From CAZSNT01 sp964607765 (GTDB lineage: Bacteria > Verrucomicrobiota > Lentisphaeria > Oligosphaerales > JABHEG01), in contig CAZSNT010000037.1 of assembly GCA_964607765.1 (NCBI GenBank), positions 1 to 64,000 of the forward strand: 64,000 nt of DNA, given 5' to 3'. The notes under the pieces were generated by a model, which saw only the letters and a list, made by a program, of their open reading frames with translations, had not been told where the DNA came from and made no database searches. Every line of letters begins with the position of its first letter. Position 1 is the first letter of the stretch. Made by a program: the position numbers and the translations under genes. Positions 44,338-52,905 of this stretch are shown in pieces.

Positions 44338-47271
44338 ATGCGAACGAACGTCGTGTTGATGCTGGCGGCCACTGCGGCGTGTGGACAGGTTGCGGTGGAG
44401 CTTGCCCCGAATGGCGTGATGCGCTCGATCAGTGTCAACGGCAAACCGGTGACGGGACCGCTGGCGCTGGCCGTACCCAAGCCGCAGTGGCAGGGGACCG
44501 TGCTGTCGTCTGACAGACTGCACTCAGTGCAGGACACGCGAGACGGGCAAACCCGAATAGTGCAGGGCATCGCCGGCGCGGACGGCCAGGCGTTGGCCGA
44601 TGTGACGCTGCGTGTGACGCCCGGGCAAGACACGGCGGATGTGCAGTGTGAGTTCACGCCGAGGGAAGAACTGAGCTCTGCTGCGGCACTGCTGCGTGTC
44701 TACCTGCCCGTCAAGCAGTACTCGGGCAAGGCATACTGCCTCGTGGATGGGGCCAACTCGCGCAGCAACGCGTTCCCCGAGACCTTGCCTACGCCTTACG
44801 CGTTCTTCTCCGGCGCAGGATTCGACCGCCTCGCCTTCCAGGTCGCGCCTGACGTATTCCTCGCACTCGAGCCGGATTGGGCGACTGTCGCGCGGGTCAG
44901 TGTGCAGGACAATCGCCGGTTCAAAGGCAAAGACTACGAGGTGCAGCTGTACCTGCACGCCAAACGGAAGCTGAAGCCTGGCGAACCAGTGAACGCTCGA
45001 GTGCGTTTCCGGCGAATGAGCGCTGCGCAGATACGGGCCGAGGTCGCGCGCGGCACGGAAGCGCAGCGGCGTCTGGCGCAGGCGCTCCGGCGCCAAGGCA
45101 CCCCGGCAATCCGCACGGTGACACTCAGCGCAGACGAAGTCCCCGCCTACGGATTGGTTGAGCTGAGCGTGGACCTGGACGCGACGTACGAGAACCCGTT
45201 CGATCCGGACGACGTCAGCCTGGAAGCGCTCATCACGGACCCACGCGGCCGCGCCGTGACCGTCCCCGGTTTCTTCTCCTGCCCGTACACCCGCTCGAAG
45301 CCCGAACAGGCCGAACGACTGGCGCCGGCCGCCGGGGCAGGATGGCGGATTCGCTACTGTCCCTCGCTGCCGGGCGACTACAAGGGGCGTGTGGTTCTGA
45401 ACGACGGTGGGACACGGGTCGAGCATCCGTTCGCATTCAGAGCAACGCCTTCGGACCATCCCGGCATGATACGCGTGGCCGCCGGCAATCCCCTCTACCT
45501 CGAGTTCGACAGCGGCGCTCCTTACTTCGCCATCGGCGAGAACGTGTGTTGGCCGGGCTCGGGCGGCACGTACGACTACGACAACTACTGGAAACGGCTC
45601 GCTGAAAACGGTGCGAACTACGCACGTCTGTGGATCGGCCCCTTCGACTGTTTCACTCTCGAACGTGTGGCGCGCGGCCCAACCGACCACGCCGGTCTTG
45701 GTCGCATTGATCTCGCGGCCGCCTGGCGCGTCGATACCGTGCTGGACGAGGCGGCCAGGCGCGGCATTCAGATCATGTTCTGCATCGAGTCGTTCAACTC
45801 GCTGCGTATCCGCAAGCCGCATGCCATGTGGTCAACCTGCCCTTACAACAAGGCCAAGGGCGGCCCGCTCGCGAAGCCGCGCGAGTTCTTCACCAATGAG
45901 GCGGCCAGGGAGCTGTTCAAACGCCGGCTGCGCTACATCGTCGCGCGCTGGGGGCACCTGCCGTCGCTGCTGGCCTGGGAGTTCTGGAATGAAGTGAACA
46001 TCGTTGAAACGTACGTCAGTGCCGATGTTGCGGCCTGGCATCGCGAGATGGCGCGGTACCTTCGCGGCATCGACCCGTATGATCACCTGATCACCACGAG
46101 TTGGGCCGGGACAAGAGGGGATCCGGCCGTGGACGGGCTCCCCGAGATGGACTACATCCAGAGCCATCAGTACGGGGCCCACGATGCCGCCGACGCCATG
46201 ATCGACGTCTGCCTCCAGAAGACCGGACGTTACCGCAAGCCGCACTACTTCGGCGAGTACGGCACGGGCACCCGGGCCGAGGGCACGCTCGAGGATGTGG
46301 ACGGCATCCACCTGCACAACGGCCTGTGGAGCGGCATCTTCGGCAACGCCATGGGCACCGCCATGCTCTGGTGGTGGGACAACTATGTCGAGCCACGGAA
46401 CCTGTATCACCTGTTCAAGCCGGTCGCCGCCTACGTCGACGGCATCCCGTTCAACACCGCGCGTTACTCGGCGCCGGCCGCGGTCTCGGTCGAGTGGCAA
46501 GGCACCCCGCCGCCGCCGCGTTTGGAGGATCTGCCCGTAGAGGGGCGCCATGCCAGCTGGTCTGCCGCGCCGTTCAACAAGCCGCGAACACTGGTCTGCC
46601 GCCCGGACGGCACCATCGAAGGCGTGGAACAGCTGAGCCGGCTGCAGCACGGCGTGCGGAACCACCCGAAGCTGCACAATCCGGTCACGTTCCAGGTCGA
46701 CTACCCCGCCCCGGGCCGCTTCATCGCCCGCGTAACCAAAGTGTCCGGGTACGGTGGTGCCGGACTCCGCATCAGCCTTGACGGAACGGTCAAGCTCGAC
46801 AAACAGTTCCCGGACACGGACGACAACAACCGCGAAATCACCGAATTCAATGGCGAGTACAGCATCACCGTGCCGGCCGGGGAACACACGATCGTGGTGG
46901 AGAACCACGGCGCCGACTGGGTGTTCATGGACTACCGGCTGCCGGCCTACGCACGCCGAACCAAGCCGCCGGTGCGGCTTTACGCACTGACCGCCACGGA
47001 CGCGCCGGCCGCCACGCCGACCGTGCTGCTGTGGGCCCGGCACGACGCGTTCAACTGGTACCGTCACAGCATCGGCGTGACCGAGTGGCCTGTGCCGCCA
47101 GTCACCGCTGTGGTGAACGGTGTCCCGGACGGACGCTACGTGACAGAGTTCTGGGACACGCTCACGGGAGAGGCCCGCCCCGGGGGAGTCGTCGCGGCAG
47201 AAGGCGGCGGCGTCCGAATCCCGCTGCCCGCTTTCAGCAAGTCCATCGCCGCGAAACTCACCAGACCATGA
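44338..47271 (+). CDS. DUF5060-containing GH-A-like glycoside hydrolase
   Basis: 977 aa from ATG 44338, with AAGGAG 8 nt upstream. A short N-terminal hydrophobic stretch (MRTNVVLMLAATAACG) suggests export. A beta-rich N-domain is followed by a DUF5060-type immunoglobulin-like domain (about 255-380), then a TIM-barrel with FWNEVNI (Glu552) and YFGEYGTG (Glu640), the acid/base and nucleophile of a GH5-like barrel. A C-terminal CBM-like sandwich (about 780-870) follows. Third gene of a tight run (16 bp after the toroid gene), so the three products probably attack one substrate together. Confidence 0.82.
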   Translation: MRTNVVLMLAATAACGQVAVELAPNGVMRSISVNGKPVTGPLALAVPKPQWQGTVLSSDRLHSVQDTRDGQTRIVQGIAGADGQALADVTLRVTPGQDTADVQCEFTPREELSSAAALLRVYLPVKQYSGKAYCLVDGANSRSNAFPETLPTPYAFFSGAGFDRLAFQVAPDVFLALEPDWATVARVSVQDNRRFKGKDYEVQLYLHAKRKLKPGEPVNARVRFRRMSAAQIRAEVARGTEAQRRLAQALRRQGTPAIRTVTLSADEVPAYGLVELSVDLDATYENPFDPDDVSLEALITDPRGRAVTVPGFFSCPYTRSKPEQAERLAPAAGAGWRIRYCPSLPGDYKGRVVLNDGGTRVEHPFAFRATPSDHPGMIRVAAGNPLYLEFDSGAPYFAIGENVCWPGSGGTYDYDNYWKRLAENGANYARLWIGPFDCFTLERVARGPTDHAGLGRIDLAAAWRVDTVLDEAARRGIQIMFCIESFNSLRIRKPHAMWSTCPYNKAKGGPLAKPREFFTNEAARELFKRRLRYIVARWGHLPSLLAWEFWNEVNIVETYVSADVAAWHREMARYLRGIDPYDHLITTSWAGTRGDPAVDGLPEMDYIQSHQYGAHDAADAMIDVCLQKTGRYRKPHYFGEYGTGTRAEGTLEDVDGIHLHNGLWSGIFGNAMGTAMLWWWDNYVEPRNLYHLFKPVAAYVDGIPFNTARYSAPAAVSVEWQGTPPPPRLEDLPVEGRHASWSAAPFNKPRTLVCRPDGTIEGVEQLSRLQHGVRNHPKLHNPVTFQVDYPAPGRFIARVTKVSGYGGAGLRISLDGTVKLDKQFPDTDDNNREITEFNGEYSITVPAGEHTIVVENHGADWVFMDYRLPAYARRTKPPVRLYALTATDAPAATPTVLLWARHDAFNWYRHSIGVTEWPVPPVTAVVNGVPDGRYVTEFWDTLTGEARPGGVVAAEGGGVRIPLPAFSKSIAAKLTRP

Positions 47272-47283
47272 AATCCACATTCT

Positions 47284-47340
47284 GAGATCTTCGAGGAGTA
47301 TGGCTGGGACTGGACGTACCACGCCTTTCGGGAGTGGAAC
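47284..47340 (+). pseudogene. C-terminal remnant of a GH5-type cellulase
   Basis: Nineteen codons reading EIFEEYGWDWTYHAFREWN, directly followed by unrelated sequence. The YGWDWTYHAFREW string is the conserved C-terminal signature of many GH5 endoglucanases. It lies 12 bp after the DUF5060-GH stop, just before a palindromic element. Confidence 0.65.
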
Positions 47341-47360
47341 GTAATAGTTACCTGAGGCCG

Positions 47361-47457
47361 CCCCGTAGCCCGGCTCTCCCGAGCCGGGTGTCCTTGTTGT
47401 CCCGCTCTATCCGGAGGCACGCCGGGGCACCCGGCTCAGGAGAGCCGGGCTACGGGG
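47361..47457. repeat. Nested palindromic element (34-bp arms)
   Basis: Arms 47361-47394 and 47424-47457 are inverted repeats matching at 31 of 34 positions. Each arm is itself a hairpin (CCCGGCTC ... GAGCCGGG). The element sits exactly between two gene remnants (GH5 C-terminus and PIN-domain C-terminus). Structure and position suggest a BIME/REP-like or miniature mobile element. Confidence 0.75.
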
Positions 47458-47459
47458 GG

Positions 47460-47561
47460 TGTGCGAAGCAGCACGGCTTGCGGCTGGCAACCCGGAACAC
47501 CAATGACTTCCCGCCCGAGCGGTTCCACTTTGTGACCGTTCCCTACACTCTCACCAGATAG
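47460..47561 (+). pseudogene. C-terminal remnant of a PIN-domain (VapC-like) toxin
   Basis: Thirty-three codons reading AKQHGLRLATRNTNDF then ERFHFVTVPYTL and a stop. HGL-x-L-x-TRN-x-x-DF is the C-terminal motif of PIN nucleases, with the last conserved acidic residue. The upstream part is replaced by the palindrome. Confidence 0.65.
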
Positions 47562-47741
47562 TGCCCATGCGTAGGGCTGACGCAGACCGCGCATCCCACC
47601 ACCCGGTCCGACGCCCAACAGCCAGCGCCAGGCTGGTACGACGTCGACGCTGACGCCTTGACCATACCTTGAAACTATCACCTTTCGTGATATTATTAAC
47701 CATTGTTACGAACTCGGCGTCGCGGATGACCGGAGGACATC
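47562..47741. promoter_or_regulatory. Promoter with palindromic operator for the DUF4143 ATPase
   Basis: TTGAAA (47669-47674), a 16-bp spacer, then TATTAT (47691-47696). The spacer contains a perfect inverted repeat TATCAC-N5-GTGATA (47676-47692). An operator in this position suggests repression of the ATPase gene, 46 bp downstream, by an unlinked or self-encoded regulator. The rest of the stretch shows nothing recognisable. Confidence 0.55.
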
Positions 47742-49112
47742 ATGATACTGAACCGTGAGTGCAAGAAGCGGCTTCAGGAATGGATCACGAGCCTGCGACG
47801 TAAGCCTTTGGTTCTGCGTGGGGCCCGGCAGGTCGGCAAGTCGACTCTGGTCGAGGCATTTGCCAAGGAAGCCGGGCTGCGCCTGGTCACAGTCAACTGC
47901 GAGAAGAACCGTCAACTCGACCGCGTGTTCGAAAGCCTGGACCTCGGACGCATTCTGCCGGAACTGGAAGCCGTGGCCGACCAAGGGCCGATCCGAGCCG
48001 ATTCGCTGCTGTTTCTGGACGAAATTCAGGCCACTCCCCATGCCCTTCAAGCCCTCCGCTACTTCTATGAAGAACGGCGTGATCTTGCGGTCATTGCTGC
48101 GGGCTCACTGCTTGAGTTCGCGCTGAGCAGGCACAGCTTCTCCATGCCGGTTGGGCGGGTTCGGTACCTGCACATGGGCCCGTTAACGTTCCGTGAGTTT
48201 ACTCAAGCGCTTGAACCGGACCTAGTTGGACACCTGAGCCGGCTCTGCTTCGAAGCGGCGCTGCCTGACACGGCCCACGCCCGACTGTGTTCTCTGCAGC
48301 GCCGCTACCTCTACGTTGGGGGCATGCCGGAGGCCGTGGCCGCCTTCAAAGAGACGGGATCCCTTGCCGAAGCCGCCGATGTCCACCGCGAGATAGTGGA
48401 AACCTACATTGACGACTTCGCGAAATACGCTCAGGATCGCGACTTAGTGCTGCTTCAACGGGTGTTCTCGTCTGTGCCGCGCCTGCTTGGACAGAAGATC
48501 AAGTACGTCAACCTTGCCCCTGGAGAACGGGCAGCGGTGGTCCGTCGCATGATCGATCTGTTGGTCAAAGCACAGGTTGTGCTGCCCGTGTTCCACAGTC
48601 ACTGTTCCGGCATTCCGCTTGGCGCCGATATCGATGACTCGGTGTTCAAGCTCGCCTTCCTCGATGTCGGGTTGGCGAATCACTTGTGCGGCCTGGCCTG
48701 GAACGCTATCTCGGACATTGACAACAAGCGGCTCGTGAATGAGGGCGGCATGGCCGAGCAGTTCGCGGCTCAGGAGTTGGCCTGGCAGGGCGCGGGCAAG
48801 CCGGCCTTGACCTATTGGCACCGGGAAGGCCGCCGGGGCAATGCCGAAGTCGATTTCACCTTTGCCGCCGGGGCCATGATCTACCCCGTCGAGGTCAAAG
48901 CAGGCAAGAGCGGAACGCTCAAGTCCATCCAGCAGTTCGTCCTTCGCAAGCACGCGCCTCAGGCCGTGCGCTTCGACCTCAACCCGCCCTCCAGGCAACG
49001 CATCTGTCAGGCGGCACGAACAAGGGACGGCGCAGAGGACGTCTCTTACGAGTTACTCTCCCTACCCCTCTACGCTGCCGGAGAACTCTCTCGTCTCCTC
49101 CCCGAGGCATGA
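47742..49112 (+). CDS. AAA family ATPase with DUF4143
   Basis: 456 aa. Walker A GARQVGKST (residues 27-35) and Walker B LLFLDE (89-94) in an AAA_14-type ATPase domain, then a DUF4143 domain at the C-terminus containing a nuclease-like VDF...YPVEVKAGKSG segment (about 365-390, PD-(D/E)xK-like). The family is abundant in host-associated and environmental anaerobes. Its function is poorly known, with defence or toxin-antitoxin roles suspected. It stands alone, with its own promoter and operator. Confidence 0.88.
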   Translation: MILNRECKKRLQEWITSLRRKPLVLRGARQVGKSTLVEAFAKEAGLRLVTVNCEKNRQLDRVFESLDLGRILPELEAVADQGPIRADSLLFLDEIQATPHALQALRYFYEERRDLAVIAAGSLLEFALSRHSFSMPVGRVRYLHMGPLTFREFTQALEPDLVGHLSRLCFEAALPDTAHARLCSLQRRYLYVGGMPEAVAAFKETGSLAEAADVHREIVETYIDDFAKYAQDRDLVLLQRVFSSVPRLLGQKIKYVNLAPGERAAVVRRMIDLLVKAQVVLPVFHSHCSGIPLGADIDDSVFKLAFLDVGLANHLCGLAWNAISDIDNKRLVNEGGMAEQFAAQELAWQGAGKPALTYWHREGRRGNAEVDFTFAAGAMIYPVEVKAGKSGTLKSIQQFVLRKHAPQAVRFDLNPPSRQRICQAARTRDGAEDVSYELLSLPLYAAGELSRLLPEA

Positions 49113-49152
49113 GGAGAGGACTCAGTGTGCTGCCGGACCCGCACACCCCGAA

Positions 49153-49284
49153 TCAGCGAGAGCCGACCAGGCGGACGCGTTCTACGATCACGGATGCGTC
49201 GAGCGTGGTGCAGGGGTCGAGCCCGAGGGCACGGATCAGGCCTTGCCAGACGGAGCGGCCGTCTCGCCCATCTGCAGCGTCAGA
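49153..49284 (-). pseudogene. C-terminal fragment of a carbohydrate-binding-type protein
   Basis: Open frame of 43 codons with no start. It reads SVWQGLIRALGLDP...DASVIVERVRLVGSR and stops at 49153-49155. The W-x-G-x-IR-x-L-x-x-DP ... V-x-I/V-x-x-VRL pattern is typical of the last strands of galactose-binding-like modules. It lies directly downstream of the lipoprotein GH gene and could be a remnant of a separate protein. Confidence 0.45.
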
Positions 49285-49306
49285 TTACACACGTTCATCC
49301 GACCAC

Positions 49307-52300
49307 TTAGTCATGGTCTTCCACAAGCTGCAGGTAGAGCAGGTAGTCATGGTCTGACTCAGCAGGCAGCGCCACGAGTCCGTCTTCGAGTGTGCAGGGG
49401 GTGACTTCCATCGTGTCGAGGTCGAGGGCTTTGACCGAGTGCCAGTGTCCGCCACGCAGACGCACCCCCGGCACAGCCGGTTGCGGAGTCCGCAACCAGC
49501 AGGCGCGCTTCCCGCCCAGATTGTGGATGCCGCCTTTGACGTTGCGGAGGTAAACGAGCGCCTGACGGGCGTCCTGAGCGACCAGCGTCGCGGCCTGCCA
49601 ACCGGGCAGCGGCTCCACGTATTCGGCCAGCAGGTCGTCAGGCAACGCCTGGGCCGAGGCGTCGATGCGCACGGCATACTCTGCGGACTCCGCAACCAGG
49701 CGTGTATCGAAGTCGACGCCGCGGCCGAGCAGGCACCAGGCCAGCTTGGCAGCCTGCGCGTTGGCGCTCGCGTCGTCGGGCATGACCAGCACGGTCCGGG
49801 GCCGGCGCCTGACGAAGTCGACCAGTTTCACGCCCAACGCGGCCAGAGCCGGTCTGACATTCCCGAACTGTGCCATTTCGGACTCGAAGCCGGCTGTCCA
49901 CAGGAAGGCGCCGTTCGCGCCGCACATCATCGAGAGCCAGATCTGGTCACGTGCGCCGCGCATCGCGAACGCCTGAGGCGCCTTCTTCACGTCCTTCTGC
50001 CAGCGGTTCTGATTGATGCCGCCTTCACCGGTGTAGAACGGGATTCCCGCTGCCGCAGCCCACTTGCTGCGAATGAAAATGACCGCGCCGTGGTCTGCCT
50101 CCTGCAGTCCGTCGTTGTAGGGATGGTAGCTGAACAAGTCGACGCTGCTGTCGCGCCAGCGCCACGGCTCGGGCCATCTGTGCGGGCCGGGATTGCCGAG
50201 CACGGGCGTACGCGGATCGATGGAGCGGATGTACGCCGCGATGTCGCGACACCACGACATCGGTGGGCGCACCATCTCGTTCTCGAACTCGTAGCAGAAG
50301 ACCGCTTCCTCGCGCGCCAGCACGGGGATGAGCTCGTCCAGATAGGCTTTCTGGCAGCGGATGGCGTCGCGATTCAGGTAACGCTGGGCAGCGTTCTCGA
50401 GTACACGTTTCTCAACGAGGAATCGCGCTCGATGTGGCGGGAGCGCGGCAAGCTGCTCCGGGGTGTAGTGCGGGAGCGCGATCTTCTCCAGGATATCGCG
50501 GCTCACGTACGGGGGTTTGGTGTAGTCCTCGAACAACGCCACGTTGAAGCGCAGCCCACGCTGCCGGCCCAACTCGAACAGGTGCAGCGTCGCCTTCAGC
50601 TGCACAGGATCGACACGGCCGACAATGTCCATGTTCCGGAGCATCAGACGCAGAGCAGTGACGCCGTTGCGCCGGCAGAGATCGAGGTAATCGACCACTT
50701 TGCGTTCCACATCCTCCGGCCAAGGGAACCCGTGCGGGTACGCGTGGGGGCCGCAGGGAAACAGGTCCACGGCACGTGTGACGCGCCCCTCCGCATCGGG
50801 AAGTCCGGACGGCCAATTCGCGTAGAACCCGCCCAGGGGCAGGAACGGTTCGCCGTCGACCGTGAGGTAACCTGCCGGCCCCACGCGGACACGCCCACGC
50901 CGGAACCCCACGGTGCGGACTTCGCAAGCGCCCGTGATGCCGTTCTCGTCGCTGAACGTCACCCGATGCCGCGTCAACGGTTCTGCAGAGCACTTCAGCG
51001 TGATAACGCGCCCGCGGCCATCGCGCCGAACTCTCAACACGGAACCGCCTTCGGTCACGTCAACGTCTGGCGTCGTGCAGCGCACGGGCACAGTGTTTCC
51101 GAAAGCGTCCGCACCAGACACCACAACACCGGTCTCCCGTGTGCCGTCGATCGGCTCGAACCGACGCTGCGGCGCCAGCACGTAGTGATCCAGCTCGGCC
51201 GGGCGCACGCACAGCGTACCGGTCCTGAGCGGCGGCATGGCCCTGCCCATGTCGTCGCGCACCCCCACCACCCAAACCAGTTCTCGCACCTTGCCCCCGA
51301 CATCGGGCTGCAGCGTGCCGGGCACGTTCTTGATGCCGCCCGCGCGACAGAACGCGGCCGGGCGCAACCCGAAGCTCAAGCCCGCGGTGCGGAGTTCGCA
51401 GACGAAGGTCGGCTCCGGCGGCAAGCCACGATCTCTTGGCCTGATGTCAGTGATCCGGAAAGACGGCTTGTGTCCGGCCGTGACGTCGTCGGGAGCGTCG
51501 AGGCGAAACGCGCGCGTCCGAGCGCGCGCCAGCACTTCCTGCCGTGTACACACCGGACCGGCCGTGACCATGGGCGGCGGCGGCAGGATGCGAACCCAAT
51601 CGACCTGCACATTGGTGCCGGGCCGATCATTGGTCATGTCCAGCCGGAACGAGCGCATGACTCGCCCGTCCCAAAAGCCGGGATAGATCTCCGGCAGATC
51701 GAACGTCAAGACCTGGAAGTCCGTGCCCTTGACCTTGAAATCGTGGGCCTGGTAGCGCCCCTTGCGGTCGGTGAAGTAGACCGTCCACTTCGCTTCGCTG
51801 CAGTCTTGCCTGACGCGCAGTGCAAGACGGGTGTAGCGGGAACTGTCGATCGCCTCTTCCGGGCTGTCCGCGTGTCCGGGCGGTTGATGCGCGGGGTTCC
51901 CGAACATGACACCCCAGATACAATAGGGGTCTTTGCCGGTTACCGGCACGTTGAGCGTGCCGTCCTTCACAGTTACCTCGCCGTAGTGGTGCGGGCGATC
52001 CCCCCACGACCGGATGCCGTCCTGGTCGTCTTCGTCGAAGTCCCAGGCATCGCCGTGCGCGGCGGTGGCATAGTCGTCCCCCGGCGCCGGCTTGTCCGAG
52101 AGCGTGGGGCTGGGCGTGAGTTCCGGTCCCGAGTAGACCGTCACCCGCCTCAAACCGTGCGTCCTGCGGGGCAGGCGAACCCAGAGCGTATCGCCCGAAC
52201 GGTACGCCGGCAGGACAACGCCCGGCGTGGCCCCATCGCAAACCCGAACGGTCTCACACGGCCCTGCGAGAGGCAGTTTGACCACCAGGCCGTTCCGCGG

Positions 52301-52444
52301 CGTCCGCGTGCGGACCTCGAACACCTGGCGCCGGCTCGCGCGCTCTTCGCCCCAGGGCAGGAGAACGGGCGTCCGCACCGGCATTGACGTGCAGCCCGCC
52401 GTCAGAAGCACAGCGGCGGCTATCCCGGTTACAGTGTGATGCAT
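49307..52444 (-). CDS. Lipoprotein GH-A-like glycoside hydrolase
   Basis: 1045 aa. The signal peptide ends in a lipobox-like LLTAGC (Cys18), so it is likely lipid-anchored. A beta-sandwich with CBM-like features (about 130-290, SRYTRLALRVRQD) and an Ig-like region (about 300-520) precede a TIM-barrel starting LTVDGEPFLPLGGFY. EFENEMV (Glu723) and YTGEGGIN (Glu807) are the presumed acid/base and nucleophile. Probably faces the periplasm or surface and degrades a polysaccharide; the family is not assignable by eye. It carries two near-perfect TTGCGGASTCCGCAA palindromes about 200 bp apart (49481-49495, 49681-49695). Confidence 0.82.
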   Translation of the reverse strand: MHHTVTGIAAAVLLTAGCTSMPVRTPVLLPWGEERASRRQVFEVRTRTPRNGLVVKLPLAGPCETVRVCDGATPGVVLPAYRSGDTLWVRLPRRTHGLRRVTVYSGPELTPSPTLSDKPAPGDDYATAAHGDAWDFDEDDQDGIRSWGDRPHHYGEVTVKDGTLNVPVTGKDPYCIWGVMFGNPAHQPPGHADSPEEAIDSSRYTRLALRVRQDCSEAKWTVYFTDRKGRYQAHDFKVKGTDFQVLTFDLPEIYPGFWDGRVMRSFRLDMTNDRPGTNVQVDWVRILPPPPMVTAGPVCTRQEVLARARTRAFRLDAPDDVTAGHKPSFRITDIRPRDRGLPPEPTFVCELRTAGLSFGLRPAAFCRAGGIKNVPGTLQPDVGGKVRELVWVVGVRDDMGRAMPPLRTGTLCVRPAELDHYVLAPQRRFEPIDGTRETGVVVSGADAFGNTVPVRCTTPDVDVTEGGSVLRVRRDGRGRVITLKCSAEPLTRHRVTFSDENGITGACEVRTVGFRRGRVRVGPAGYLTVDGEPFLPLGGFYANWPSGLPDAEGRVTRAVDLFPCGPHAYPHGFPWPEDVERKVVDYLDLCRRNGVTALRLMLRNMDIVGRVDPVQLKATLHLFELGRQRGLRFNVALFEDYTKPPYVSRDILEKIALPHYTPEQLAALPPHRARFLVEKRVLENAAQRYLNRDAIRCQKAYLDELIPVLAREEAVFCYEFENEMVRPPMSWCRDIAAYIRSIDPRTPVLGNPGPHRWPEPWRWRDSSVDLFSYHPYNDGLQEADHGAVIFIRSKWAAAAGIPFYTGEGGINQNRWQKDVKKAPQAFAMRGARDQIWLSMMCGANGAFLWTAGFESEMAQFGNVRPALAALGVKLVDFVRRRPRTVLVMPDDASANAQAAKLAWCLLGRGVDFDTRLVAESAEYAVRIDASAQALPDDLLAEYVEPLPGWQAATLVAQDARQALVYLRNVKGGIHNLGGKRACWLRTPQPAVPGVRLRGGHWHSVKALDLDTMEVTPCTLEDGLVALPAESDHDYLLYLQLVEDHD

Positions 52445-52905
52445 GGGGGTTTCCCTGGTGTTCCATCAATGTTGGGATGCTGGGATAACGCGGTACCTGC
52501 TGAATATGCAGCCATCCCCTGTCCGATCAACCTCGGCGCAGCTCAGAGAGCAGCCACGCGCCCGGCTTCCGCCGCAGCACGGTCGACCGGAGGCCTGGCC
52601 AGGCCAACCGGGCCGCAATGCCTCTGCGCGATCGCATGGTTGTCCGGCAGCCGGGACGGTGGTATTTTCCCCGCGTCAACCGGAGGAAGGCCACCACCGC
52701 ACATGATCCTGCCCCCGGTGGCCCTGCCGCTCTGACCGTTCTGCGGCCGCGGAGGGGTTGAGTTCGGGAAGAAGTTGAGGTGGATTGGGCTTGGTGCCGA
52801 CAGCGTCGTCGTGAAGGCGCAGGGGACACGCCGGCCGAGGGCCTGATCAGCGACCGGCCTCCCCCGGGCATGGCCGCGATTCCGCGCATTGCATCAGGTA
52901 AAGAC
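52445..52905. other. Divergent intergenic region
   Basis: About 460 bp between the lipoprotein GH (-) and the GNAT-aminotransferase gene (+). Open frames here are G+C-driven, with no family signature. No clear promoter or hairpin recognised. Confidence 0.45.
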
